Shown here: one piece after another, positions 8,961 through 17,368 of the stretch
Layout of the letters: each line of letters begins with the position of its first letter
How positions within the stretch are numbered: the stretch's first letter is position 1
Assembly (NCBI GenBank): GCA_947371865.1
Contig: CANBRH010000002.1
Span: 1 to 64,000, forward strand
Length of the DNA: 64,000 bases
From: Actinomycetota bacterium
GTDB lineage: Bacteria > Actinomycetota > Actinomycetes > Nanopelagicales > Nanopelagicaceae
Reading direction: 5' to 3'
Notes under the pieces: model-generated
Seen by the model: the letters and a program-made list of their open reading frames with translations, nothing else
Databases searched by the model: none
What the model was told of the DNA's origin: nothing
Made by a program: the position numbers and the translations under genes

Positions 8961-9857
8961 CTACAAACCGGAATACGTGTGGCGCCCAGTTCCCCAAATA
9001 TTGACGTAGACATAGTTAAACAAGAAGGTTGATCCAGCGAATAGACAGAGCCAAGCAGCGCGACGTCCGCGCCATCCAATGGTTACGCGCGCATGTAAGT
9101 AAGCGGCGTATGCCACCCAGGTAATGAAAGCCCAAGTCTCTTTGGGATCCCATCCCCAGTAACGACCCCAGGCGGATTCAGCCCAGATCGCTCCGGCAAT
9201 AACGGCAAAGGTCCAGAGTGGAAATACAAAAGCAACCAAGCGATAAGAGAGCTGATCCAGCGCTTCTAAAGTTGGCAGGCGGAGCGCCCAAGTAGGACGT
9301 GGACCTTTCTTTTCGATGTTATCCAGAATTAAATAAGTGCCCGCAACCGCATTTGCGAGTAGGAATACTCCGCCAGAAACAATCGCGGCAGATACGTGAA
9401 TAGCCAGCCACGTGGATTTAAGCGCAGGTACTAAAGGTGCGCTTGGGCGATACAAAACTGTGACGGCTGTTCCAAGAGTAAGAAGAACTGCGAAAGAGAT
9501 GGGTAGACCTAGCCAACGGAGGCGATATCGGATTACTCCAAAAATGTAAGCACCCGTGACAGCAAAGGCACCTGTTATGGAGAACTCATACATATTGCCC
9601 CACGGCACGCGCTGGGCAGAGAGTCCACGGAAAAGCACACCACCAAAAAGGAAGAAGAGAGCCAAGAGCATCATGATGGAACCGATGCGGCCACTCTTTG
9701 TTGTGCGCGTAAAATCAAAATCGGTCTTGTCGTTATCGTCATTGTTCTTCATCGAGAAGGCAACTTCAGTTGCATATGCGAAGAAGGCAATCGTCACCAA
9801 CACCATCGCTGAATAGATGGAGTAGTTCGAAAGATATGCGTAACTTCTGGAAGACAA
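8961..9857 (-). CDS. ccsB: Cytochrome c biogenesis protein CcsB/ResC (heme-handling subunit)
   Basis: Integral membrane protein of the system II cytochrome c maturation machinery. In 298 residues it has about eight helices, the tryptophan-rich WWD-type motif WGWDPKETWAF at 234-244 (external heme binding), NMYEF at 88-92, and histidines His154 (WLAIHVS) and His255 (YLHARV) in helices flanking the motif, the expected heme ligands. Starts at TTG 9855-9857 with a GGGG Shine-Dalgarno, 2 nt after resB. Together with ResB it moves heme to the outside and attaches it to CXXCH apocytochromes. Confidence 0.94.
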   Translation of the reverse strand: MSSRSYAYLSNYSIYSAMVLVTIAFFAYATEVAFSMKNNDDNDKTDFDFTRTTKSGRIGSIMMLLALFFLFGGVLFRGLSAQRVPWGNMYEFSITGAFAVTGAYIFGVIRYRLRWLGLPISFAVLLTLGTAVTVLYRPSAPLVPALKSTWLAIHVSAAIVSGGVFLLANAVAGTYLILDNIEKKGPRPTWALRLPTLEALDQLSYRLVAFVFPLWTFAVIAGAIWAESAWGRYWGWDPKETWAFITWVAYAAYLHARVTIGWRGRRAAWLCLFAGSTFLFNYVYVNIWGTGRHTYSGL

Positions 9858-9859
9858 AA

Positions 9860-11317
9860 TTACCCCTTCAATTCTTTGGATAGTTGGTCGATCTCTTCTT
9901 TCAATCCGGTCATGCCATTCTTAGCTAGACCGGCAATTTCGACTGTATCGCCAATCTTGATCCAAATTCTGCGCTGACGTGTGAAGAGCGAGATAAGCAG
10001 TCCAAGGACTGCCAATATCGCACCCAGCAATGCGTACATTTTCCCAGGATCATCAACAATCTGCAGATTGACCCAAGACTTCACGCCTTCAAAGGTGATG
10101 GTGCCTTCTCCGAAGTTGTAGGTCTGATTTAACCCCAAAGATTTCAGACCGATACGCGTCATCTTCGAGGTATCTATCCGATAAACCGATTGGGGTATTC
10201 CACTATCCAGGCCAAGGTTGCCCGCCCAGACCGAGACCAGCAATCTGGGATCCAGAGCTTCGGGATAGGCCGAAAAGGCACCGCGCTTGGAATCACGTGC
10301 CGCCGTTGGAACGAAGGTGGCCACAAAGCCAATTTGTGGGGACATATCTGGAACCTTGATGGCGCCAAGTGAGGTCAAGTTGGCATCTTGAGGCAAGAAG
10401 GCAACCGGCCCTTCAAAAACTAATTTTCCACTCTTGTCGTGAATGGCAACTACGGGGGAATAACCATTGGCCTGAAGGTAAATCTTGGTACTGGCATAAG
10501 TAAGAGGCGAATTGACCTTGATGATCTTGGTCTCTTCCTTGGAACCGATGGGGTTTGATGCGCTAACCGTTAACTTGTAATCGGTTGGGGCATTCGTCGC
10601 AGGATCGTATGTGGCTACAAAATCTGTGACTTTCAGCGAAAATGGAATGAGAGAACCTTCTGATTGGAATTTTCCAAAGGAAAGTGTGTCATACGAAGTT
10701 GGAGTGTTAATAAATCTTTCACCCACGTTGAGGATCGCTTCCCCTTTTGAACCAAAAAGAGATCCAACTCCGACTGCGACCAGAATTAGAAGCAATGAAA
10801 GGTGAAAGAGAAGATTTCCGGTTTCGCGCAAATAACCCTTTTCGGCTGAGATTGAATTTTCTTCGCGGCGAATCCGAAATCGATTCTTTTTCAACCACTT
10901 TTCAGATTTATCCAAAGCCACGGCAGGGTTTCCATTGACAGTTGCGTAAAACTCCATGCGATCAAGAAACTTGGGAGTTAACGGTGGTTGTGCACCAACC
11001 GCCTTCAGATGCGAAAAAGTTCTTGGCAAAACGCAACCGACAAGAGAGATGAAGAGCAAGAGATAGATGGCGCTAAACCAAGGCGAACTGTAAACATCAA
11101 AAAGTTTGATGGCATCCATCCACTTTGCCAGGCCAGGGTTTTGCGTAAAGAACTCTTGCACCTTCATAGGGTTTTGAGTTCGTTGCGGAAAGATAGACCC
11201 TGGAATCGCGGCGACACCGAGAAGCAGAAGCAAAATAAGCGCGACGCGCATGCTGGTGAGTTGGCGCCAGATCCAGCGCAGGACCCCGACTGAACTTAAC
11301 TCTGGAATATCTGACAT
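9860..11317 (-). CDS. resB: Cytochrome c biogenesis protein ResB
   Basis: System II partner of CcsB. The 485-residue protein has three N-terminal helices (first near 23-42: LTSMRVALILLLLLGVAAIPGS; then IYLLLFISLVGCVLP and GNLLFHLSLLLILVAVGVGSL), a large extracytoplasmic domain of about 230 residues, and a last helix near 425-450 (MYALLGAILAVLGLLISLF). The early PGSIFPQ segment is a ResB hallmark. Start ATG 11315-11317 directly abuts the ccdA stop. Length fits ResB in actinobacteria. Confidence 0.95.
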   Translation of the reverse strand: MSDIPELSSVGVLRWIWRQLTSMRVALILLLLLGVAAIPGSIFPQRTQNPMKVQEFFTQNPGLAKWMDAIKLFDVYSSPWFSAIYLLLFISLVGCVLPRTFSHLKAVGAQPPLTPKFLDRMEFYATVNGNPAVALDKSEKWLKKNRFRIRREENSISAEKGYLRETGNLLFHLSLLLILVAVGVGSLFGSKGEAILNVGERFINTPTSYDTLSFGKFQSEGSLIPFSLKVTDFVATYDPATNAPTDYKLTVSASNPIGSKEETKIIKVNSPLTYASTKIYLQANGYSPVVAIHDKSGKLVFEGPVAFLPQDANLTSLGAIKVPDMSPQIGFVATFVPTAARDSKRGAFSAYPEALDPRLLVSVWAGNLGLDSGIPQSVYRIDTSKMTRIGLKSLGLNQTYNFGEGTITFEGVKSWVNLQIVDDPGKMYALLGAILAVLGLLISLFTRQRRIWIKIGDTVEIAGLAKNGMTGLKEEIDQLSKELKG

Positions 11318-12061
11318 TTAAATCACCGGGATAAAGCCAGAGATGAGATCGCGCACTGAATTCATTACGTGGTTCCACATTCCAGTAACCTGCAAGATGC
11401 CGATAATAATAAGGAATATCCCGCCGAACCTGGTGAGCAAATTCCCGTGTTTAGAAATCGCACGGCGCAATCTTTGAGATTGATCAAAGAAAATTCCCAC
11501 CAATACAAATGGGATACCCAGGCCAAGGCAATACGCGACACTGAGAATGGCTCCACGCACTGCGCTAGAACTTTCAAACGAGAGCGCTTGGACTGCACCC
11601 AAAGTAGGTCCAATACACGGAGTCCAACCGATTCCGAAAAGGAAACCCAAAATAGGGGCTCCGACCAAACCAGCTTTGATCTTCCATGTGGGTTTAAACG
11701 AGCGATAGAAGCGTTGATTGAAGAGAAAAACTACGCCCATTCCAATCGTTAGCGCGCCAAGAATGACCGAAATCCAAGTTGAATGGTTGGAGATGGTCGA
11801 GCCCAGCCCACCAAAGAGGGCGCCATAGGAAATGAAGAGAACTGAAAATCCCGAGACGAAGAGTATCGATCCGAGAGCGACGCGACCACGTGTTCTGGTT
11901 TCTGTCATACCCGCGGCATAAGAAAGATAGCCAGGTACAAGTGGAATAACACATGGGGAAAAGAAAGAAATCAATCCTGCAAGCGCCGCGACAAGAATCG
12001 CCGCCAAAACGTTTCCATCAAAAATTTGATTGACGAGAAAATCATGCATGTCGGGGATCAC
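11318..12061 (-). CDS. ccdA: Cytochrome c biogenesis thiol-transporter CcdA
   Basis: Six-helix membrane protein (247 residues) that carries reducing equivalents from cytoplasmic thioredoxin to the extracytoplasmic TlpA protein encoded next door. Its two redox cysteines are visible in repeated contexts: FFSPCVIPLVPGYLSY (Cys37) and GWTPCIGPTLGA (Cys149), each in a helix with prolines on both sides, as in DsbD-beta/CcdA. Start GTG 12061 or ATG 12049 (MHDFLV); the latter resembles family N-termini more. The start lies inside the end of tlpA (20-bp overlap). Confidence 0.95.
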   Translation of the reverse strand: MIPDMHDFLVNQIFDGNVLAAILVAALAGLISFFSPCVIPLVPGYLSYAAGMTETRTRGRVALGSILFVSGFSVLFISYGALFGGLGSTISNHSTWISVILGALTIGMGVVFLFNQRFYRSFKPTWKIKAGLVGAPILGFLFGIGWTPCIGPTLGAVQALSFESSSAVRGAILSVAYCLGLGIPFVLVGIFFDQSQRLRRAISKHGNLLTRFGGIFLIIIGILQVTGMWNHVMNSVRDLISGFIPVI

Positions 12062-12590
12062 CGGAAACTTTGTTGATTAAGTCGGTTAACAAGCCAACGG
12101 TAACTGCGCCACTAATGCGAGCGGCAACATATCCCGAAGAATCTATTATTAACGTGGTTGGAATTGCGTTTGGTGGAAGTGAACCACGAAATGAGGCAAG
12201 TACTGAATCATCTGTGATAGTTGGATATGTCAACTTAAATCGTTCTATAAATGACCGTGCCGCCGTTATGTTGTCACGGGTAAGAACCCCAATAAATTGC
12301 ACTTTGGTAAATTTCTGAGACAACGCTTGAAGAGTTGGTGCTTCTGCCCGACAAGGTGAACACCACGATGCCCATACGTTGAGAACTATGACTTTATTGC
12401 TCGGTGAAGAAAAAGATTCACCAGTGATCGTTGTTCCCGAAATTGTTGGTGCCAATTTTCGATCAGTCGCTTTGATGTAAACGGCGGCGCCAGAGCCAGA
12501 AATAAATTTATTTTGATTGGGAGAGGAGACGCCTCCCCCGCATCCGGATAGAAGTAAAACTCCTATGAGCGGAGCAACTAGTTTCTTCAT
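12042..12590 (-). CDS. TlpA/ResA-like thioredoxin lipoprotein
   Basis: 182 residues with a lipoprotein signal: a short hydrophobic stretch then LLLSGC, Cys17 being the lipidation site. A thioredoxin-like domain follows, with NVWASWCSPCRAEAP holding the active-site CxxC at Cys77 and Cys80 and a later cis-Pro region (NAIPTTLI). It would be anchored on the outer face of the membrane and keep apocytochrome c CXXCH thiols reduced, using electrons from CcdA. ATGA overlap with the upstream phosphatase gene. Equivalent in position to Mycobacterium tuberculosis Rv0526 (from memory). Confidence 0.92.
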   Translation of the reverse strand: MKKLVAPLIGVLLLSGCGGGVSSPNQNKFISGSGAAVYIKATDRKLAPTISGTTITGESFSSPSNKVIVLNVWASWCSPCRAEAPTLQALSQKFTKVQFIGVLTRDNITAARSFIERFKLTYPTITDDSVLASFRGSLPPNAIPTTLIIDSSGYVAARISGAVTVGLLTDLINKVSGDPRHA

Positions 12591-13207
12591 GTGGTCGGCA
12601 GCAAATGCTTCGCTGGCTCGGTGTAGTAGAAATCGCTGACCATGCCGTCATCATCCAATACAAAACTGGTAACCGAGGCCAAAGTACATTGGCGCTTACG
12701 GGGATCGTGCAACATGCTGCGACCTTCGATTTGCGAGCGCAAAATCCAAATCGGCAATTGATGCGAGACGCACAAAGCATCTTTTCCGCCCGCTGCATCG
12801 CGCGCGGCAAAGAGGGCGCCCAACATGCGGTTGATTTGCTGGTCATAGGGCTCGCCCCAGGACGGCTTCCATGGGTTGTACAGGTGCTTCCACGAGCGGG
12901 GATGGCGCAGAACGCCGCTGCCAAATTCGAACTTTTGCCCTTCAAAGATATTGGTGGCTTCGATTAATCGATCCTCGGTGATGATAGGCAGACCGTGGGC
13001 GGCAGCCACGGGGGCGGCGGTCTCCTGGGCACGCTGAAGTGGCGAGGCCAAAATGGCCCCCAAATCCAAAGATGTTGACCAATCAGCCACCACGTTGGCC
13101 ATCTCTTGGCCGCGAGTAGATAAGCGCCAGCCCGGTTGGCGGCCATAAAGGATTTTCTCTGGATTTTCGACCTCGCCATGGCGGAGAAAGTGGATGGTCG
13201 GGCTCAT
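12587..13207 (-). CDS. Histidine phosphatase family protein (phosphoglycerate mutase-like)
   Basis: 206-residue branch-1 histidine phosphatase. The nucleophile motif LRHGE is at residues 8-12 and a second core histidine lies in CVSHQLPI near the C-terminal third; the Arg-rich ILASPLQRAQETA is the family's second signature. The frame stays open to 13486, but ATG 13205-13207 is right: it sits 7 nt after a TATAGT box and gives the family N-terminus SPTIHFLRHGE. First gene of the cytochrome c maturation operon, as in M. tuberculosis (Rv0525-Rv0529, from memory). The substrate is unknown; true glycolytic mutase activity is not implied. Confidence 0.9.
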   Translation of the reverse strand: MSPTIHFLRHGEVENPEKILYGRQPGWRLSTRGQEMANVVADWSTSLDLGAILASPLQRAQETAAPVAAAHGLPIITEDRLIEATNIFEGQKFEFGSGVLRHPRSWKHLYNPWKPSWGEPYDQQINRMLGALFAARDAAGGKDALCVSHQLPIWILRSQIEGRSMLHDPRKRQCTLASVTSFVLDDDGMVSDFYYTEPAKHLLPTT

Positions 13208-13214
13208 AGCCGTA

Positions 13215-13220
13215 ACTATA
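13215..13220 (-). promoter_or_regulatory. -10 box TATAGT, leaderless promoter of the cytochrome c maturation operon
   Basis: On the minus strand TATAGT is followed by 7 nt and the ATG of the phosphatase gene at 13207. It decides that start and would drive the five-gene run down to ccsB. Confidence 0.6.
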
Positions 13221-13246
13221 AAGGAGCCCTCAGGCCACCGCTTCGC

Positions 13247-13252
13247 TAGGGT
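13247..13252 (+). promoter_or_regulatory. -10 box TAGGGT, leaderless promoter
   Basis: TAGGGT, 6 nt, then ATG 13259 of the HAD gene. It lies back to back with the phosphatase promoter inside a 51-bp divergent gap. Confidence 0.5.
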
Positions 13253-13258
13253 TGGGAT

Positions 13259-14029
13259 ATGGCACTCACCCCCAAGCGAGCTGCCTTCTTTGATGTCGAT
13301 AACACGATCCTGCGTGGATCGAGCCTGTTCTTCCTGGGCCGAGGCATGTACCAAAGAGGGTTCTTCACTAAACGCGAGATTTCCGCCTTTGTACTGGCCA
13401 ATCTTCGTTATCGCTTGACCGGTAAGGAGAATAAAGAGGAAATTGCCAAGATTCAGAACGCTGCCTGTGAGTTTATTTGCGGCCATGATGTGAAAGAGAT
13501 CGAAACCATTGGGTTAGAGATTTATGACGAATTCGTCTCCCCCGCCTTGTGGCATGGCACCATTGAAATTGCGCAAGACCACTTGGATAAGGGCGAAGAG
13601 GTCTGGCTAGTTACGGCCACACCTGTCGACATGGCTAACCTCATCGCCAAACGGCTGGGTTTCACCGGCGCCCTTGGCACCAAAGCTGAAGTAATCGATG
13701 GCAAATACTCTGGCAAGATGATTGGGGCGCTACTTCACGGCAAAGAGAAGGCTGTTGCCATTCGAGCGCTAGCGGAATCAAACGGGATTGATCTCGCGAG
13801 CTCCTACGCGTATTCCGATAGCCACCATGACATTCCGCTACTGACGGCAGTCGGCCACCCTCGCGCCATCAACCCCGACGCGCTCTTGCAGATCCGAGCC
13901 ATTCGAGACAACTGGCCCATTCACGAATTTAGACGAGCCCGCGCACTCTCAAGAATTTTGGGCCCAACTATCGGAGTTCTAGGAGCAATCGGAACACTTT
14001 TCTCTCCACGTGGGCGAGGAAAACGCTAA
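13259..14029 (+). CDS. HAD-IB family hydrolase (SerB1-like)
   Basis: 256-residue HAD phosphatase. Motif I is FFDVDNTIL with Asp12 (nucleophile) and Asp14 (acid/base); motif II is the Thr of VTATPVD; the motif III lysine is in the HGKEKAVAI region; motif IV is SDSHHDIPLL. The order and the N-terminal DVDNTIL fit the HAD-IB/TIGR01490 group, which includes SerB1-type proteins encoded near proC in mycobacteria. Phosphoserine phosphatase activity is possible but not proven by the motifs. Basic C-terminal tail RGRGKR. Preceded by its own -10 box. Confidence 0.88.
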   Translation: MALTPKRAAFFDVDNTILRGSSLFFLGRGMYQRGFFTKREISAFVLANLRYRLTGKENKEEIAKIQNAACEFICGHDVKEIETIGLEIYDEFVSPALWHGTIEIAQDHLDKGEEVWLVTATPVDMANLIAKRLGFTGALGTKAEVIDGKYSGKMIGALLHGKEKAVAIRALAESNGIDLASSYAYSDSHHDIPLLTAVGHPRAINPDALLQIRAIRDNWPIHEFRRARALSRILGPTIGVLGAIGTLFSPRGRGKR

Positions 14030-14077
14030 GGATTACTTAGTTTTAGAGCGAAAGAGGCGCTCATCACCGTACCTCTG

Positions 14078-14083
14078 TAATGT
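14078..14083 (+). promoter_or_regulatory. -10 box TAATGT, possible leaderless promoter
   Basis: TAATGT directly preceded by TG, then 9 nt to the ATG at 14093. Slightly longer spacing than the other examples, so less certain. Confidence 0.35.
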
Positions 14084-14092
14084 AGACCAGTT

Positions 14093-16249
14093 ATGTCTGC
14101 CATCTCCTTTGCCGAAGAGCTCCGCGCTCGCGATGATGCGGCTATTGCTGACCTATTTTTAGCGCGTCCTGATTTACTCAGCCCAGTTCCCACTGATGTG
14201 GCAGCGCTAGGAGCCCGAGCAAATTCCATCCCGAGTTTGATGCGCGCCCTTGAAGGGTTAAATCGCTGGCAGCACGATGTCCTTATCGCTGCGTCATCTC
14301 TGCCTGAACCTTTCGCTGTAAAAGATCTCGTTGCCATTACCGATGAATCAGCCACCTTCGCTATAAATGATTTATGGTCGCGCGCCCTGCTATATAAAGA
14401 TGGCGAAAAGAAATATCGGCTGCCCGGAAATTTACGAACTATGTTGGGCGATGAACCTGCCGGATTAGGACCTCACACCATCAGAGTCATCAATCTCGAT
14501 GATTTGAAGAAGGCACCAAAAGCTTCTCTTGATGTTTTATCCCGATTGGTTTGGGGTCCACCGCGCGGACAGATCGGTGCAACTAAAAAACCAGGCGCTG
14601 CCATTGGTTGGCTCTTAGAAAATAATTTCCTCCAAGCCGTGGATTCCCACACCGTCGTTCTGCCTCGTGAAGTCGGAATGCATCTGCGTGGCGGAAAGAT
14701 ATTTTCTCAGATTTCAAATACAGCACCACAAATTACGGGTGCTAAGCGCAAGCAAAAAGAAGTTGATCGCGCTGCCATTGCCAATATTTCAACAATGCTT
14801 CGTTGGGTCGAAGAACTTGCCCATAATTGGTCAGATGAGCCACCAGTTGCACTGCGCTCTGGCGGCCTGGGAGTTCGTGACCTAAAACGATCGGCCGAAC
14901 ATCTAGGAGTCGACGAAACATGTGCTGGCTTCGTGGCTGAAATACTTTATCTAGCAGGTCTAGTTGTTATTGATAGTGATGACCAAATTTTGCCTACTAA
15001 TGCTTTTGATCTCTGGTTAACCAAGAGCCATGAGGATCGGTGGGCAGGCCTGGTCGCTCTCTGGCTTGAAACTTCGCGCGTCAGCGGATTAATTGGTAAG
15101 TCTGAAAGTAAAAATATTGCACCACTCGGACCCGAACTTGATCGCACTGGAATTTCAAGTACCCGCAAGACCATTCTCAATATCCTTAACTCAAATCATG
15201 AGATGGATGCAGACCTGGCATCCATTACCAATCTCTCGCAATGGCTCAGCCCACAACGACACAACGCTGAATTTATCGAATGGTCGCTGCGAGAAGCGGA
15301 ATGGCTAGGGTTAACTGGGCAAGGTGCGATTTCTTCCTTCGCGATTGCAATACTTGAAGGCAATGAAAAGCTCGGTGTCGAAGATGCTCTTCCTAAACCC
15401 ATTGATCACATTTTGATTCAGGCCGATAACAGTGCAATCGCTCCTGGTCCACTGACCTTGGAACTTGCCAACATGATTGGCACTATCGCCGACATCGAAA
15501 GCCGCGGCGGCGCAACTGTTTACCGATTCAGTGAAGGTTCGATCCGACGTGGTCTTGATCATGGCCAGACTGGCGATCAGATCAAAGATTTCCTTAAGAA
15601 AACTTCGAAAACTGCAATGCCTCAGCCATTGGAGTACCTCATCAATGATGTGGCTAAGCGGCATGGTCGGCTGCGAGTGGGACAAGCAAATTGTTATCTG
15701 AGATGCGAAGATGAAGGCGTTATCCAACAGATCTTGCACGACAAGCGATGTGAGCCATTACGTCTTCGCAAATTGGCACCACAAGTGATCATCTCCGAAC
15801 TTGAACTCAATGACGTTTTAATCGGGTTGCGTGAAGCCGGGTACTTACCTGCCATTGAAAACGCGACTGGAATTTTGGTCATGCAACCTGCCACCCGCCG
15901 TGCCAAGTCGCGTCCACGTCCGCCCCGAGTCATCAGTGAAATTGGCCGTCCCAGTGAAATCATTATTCAATCGGCAGTACGAGCACTTCGCGCAGGGGAA
16001 AAAGCCAGCGCCCACAAACCACGTGACATACCGCGGACGACCGCCAATGAAACTCTCGACTTACTCAACCAATACATCGAGGAACAAGCCAGCCTGACAA
16101 TTGGGTACGCCGATACCAACGGTGGGGTTTCCAATCGCCTCATCGATCCCATTTCAATTTCGCTGGGCACCTTGCTGGCACGCGATCACGCCACCGGCGA
16201 GCTCCAGCATTTCCGCATTCCGCGCATCACCGGCGTAAGCCCAGCGTGA
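14093..16249 (+). CDS. Helicase-associated domain protein (XPB partner, Helicase_C_3 type)
   Basis: 718 residues, no Walker A. It resembles the actinobacterial protein encoded beside the XPB helicase (M. tuberculosis Rv0862c, from memory): winged-helix-like N-terminal half (LEGLNRWQHDVLIAASSL..., LLENNFLQAV) and a C-terminal helicase-associated domain (residues about 450-570) with DHILIQADNSAIAPGPL, VYRFSEGSIRRGLDHG, and PQPLEYLINDVAKRHGRLRVG, which is very characteristic. It ends in WYL-like beta-rich sequence (LTIGYADTNG...RLIDPISISLG). Role inferred to be in DNA repair with XPB, encoded one gene downstream and separated from it here by a peptidase gene. Confidence 0.88.
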   Translation: MSAISFAEELRARDDAAIADLFLARPDLLSPVPTDVAALGARANSIPSLMRALEGLNRWQHDVLIAASSLPEPFAVKDLVAITDESATFAINDLWSRALLYKDGEKKYRLPGNLRTMLGDEPAGLGPHTIRVINLDDLKKAPKASLDVLSRLVWGPPRGQIGATKKPGAAIGWLLENNFLQAVDSHTVVLPREVGMHLRGGKIFSQISNTAPQITGAKRKQKEVDRAAIANISTMLRWVEELAHNWSDEPPVALRSGGLGVRDLKRSAEHLGVDETCAGFVAEILYLAGLVVIDSDDQILPTNAFDLWLTKSHEDRWAGLVALWLETSRVSGLIGKSESKNIAPLGPELDRTGISSTRKTILNILNSNHEMDADLASITNLSQWLSPQRHNAEFIEWSLREAEWLGLTGQGAISSFAIAILEGNEKLGVEDALPKPIDHILIQADNSAIAPGPLTLELANMIGTIADIESRGGATVYRFSEGSIRRGLDHGQTGDQIKDFLKKTSKTAMPQPLEYLINDVAKRHGRLRVGQANCYLRCEDEGVIQQILHDKRCEPLRLRKLAPQVIISELELNDVLIGLREAGYLPAIENATGILVMQPATRRAKSRPRPPRVISEIGRPSEIIIQSAVRALRAGEKASAHKPRDIPRTTANETLDLLNQYIEEQASLTIGYADTNGGVSNRLIDPISISLGTLLARDHATGELQHFRIPRITGVSPA

Positions 16250-16291
16250 AGTGACCCTCATGAAGACCGAGAAGTAAGGCAGAATTACCCC

Positions 16292-17368
16292 GTGACCTTC
16301 TTAGTAGATCTGAAATCTCTGGTCGAGTGCGAGTCTCCCAGTGAAGATCTAGCCGCCTGCACCTCAGTCATCGAACTTGCGGCAAATATCGCCGAACTCC
16401 GGTTAGGTAAACCCGGGAAAATATTTCAAGAAAATGGCCGACCAGTATTTTGGTGGGGATCTGAAAATCCAGAGGTAGTTCTACTTGCTCACCTCGATAC
16501 CGTCTGGCCGATTGGTTCCTTCCAACCAACGTGGAAGATCACCGGCGATGAGTTATCTGGTCCCGGAACTTTCGATATGAAAGTTGGTTTTCTACAGGCG
16601 CTGTATTCCATCGTTGGCATCCCCGAGGTTGATCGCAAGGTTGCCCTTATCGCCACCACCGATGAAGAACTTGGAAGCCAAACTTCAAAGGAATTAATCC
16701 AAAAAGTCGCTGCCGGTGCCAAAGCTGTTTTGGTACTTGAAGCAGCCGTCGATGGAAAAGTAAAAACTGGACGCAAAGGAACTGCCATGTACCGAATCAC
16801 GGTCACCGGCAGAGCAGCTCATGCTGGACTCGAACCCGAAAAGGGCATTAATGCCACCGCTGAAATCGCGGCCATTGTTCTGCAAGTCCTCCAACTCGCA
16901 AATCCTGAAACTGGAACAACCGTTGTTCCAACAACCATGGCATCTGGCACCACAACCAACACCGTTCCGGCTGCAGCGACATTAGATATCGATATTCGTT
17001 CATTTTCCCGCGATGAACTTCTTCGCGTGGACCAAGCCATTCATGTACTTCGCGCCCAGCATCCCGAGGCAACTATCGCCATTTCCGGTGGAATCAATCG
17101 CCCTCCCCTTGAACTCTCCGCCACTTTAGATCTTTACAACCGACTCGAACTTGTGGCTGCTGCCATCGGCATGGATCCGATTGGTCACGCTTCAGTTGGT
17201 GGTGCCAGCGACGGCAACTTTGCAGCCGCAGCCGGTGCAAAAGTTCTGGATGGTCTTGGTGCAGTTGGAGCTGGCGCACACGCGCCACACGAGCACGTAA
17301 TTTTGTCGTCGATTCCGCATCGAATCACTCTCCTCAACTCATTTATTAAGGAACTCATTCGTGACTGA
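16292..17368 (+). CDS. M20 family metallopeptidase (glutamate carboxypeptidase-like)
   Basis: 358-residue di-zinc peptidase of the ArgE/DapE/CPG2 group. Metal ligands are recognisable: LLAHLDTVWP (His-x-Asp), GPGTFDMKVG (bridging Asp), TTDEELGS (catalytic Glu followed by a ligand Glu), and a C-terminal GAHAPHEH (last His). The dimerisation domain TGRAAHAGLEPEKGINA is present in the middle. Substrate unknown; glutamyl or peptidyl amides are likely by similarity. Start GTG 16292. It sits between the two XPB-module genes, and its stop overlaps the XPB start by 8 bp, so the three are probably one transcript. Confidence 0.9.
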   Translation: MTFLVDLKSLVECESPSEDLAACTSVIELAANIAELRLGKPGKIFQENGRPVFWWGSENPEVVLLAHLDTVWPIGSFQPTWKITGDELSGPGTFDMKVGFLQALYSIVGIPEVDRKVALIATTDEELGSQTSKELIQKVAAGAKAVLVLEAAVDGKVKTGRKGTAMYRITVTGRAAHAGLEPEKGINATAEIAAIVLQVLQLANPETGTTVVPTTMASGTTTNTVPAAATLDIDIRSFSRDELLRVDQAIHVLRAQHPEATIAISGGINRPPLELSATLDLYNRLELVAAAIGMDPIGHASVGGASDGNFAAAAGAKVLDGLGAVGAGAHAPHEHVILSSIPHRITLLNSFIKELIRD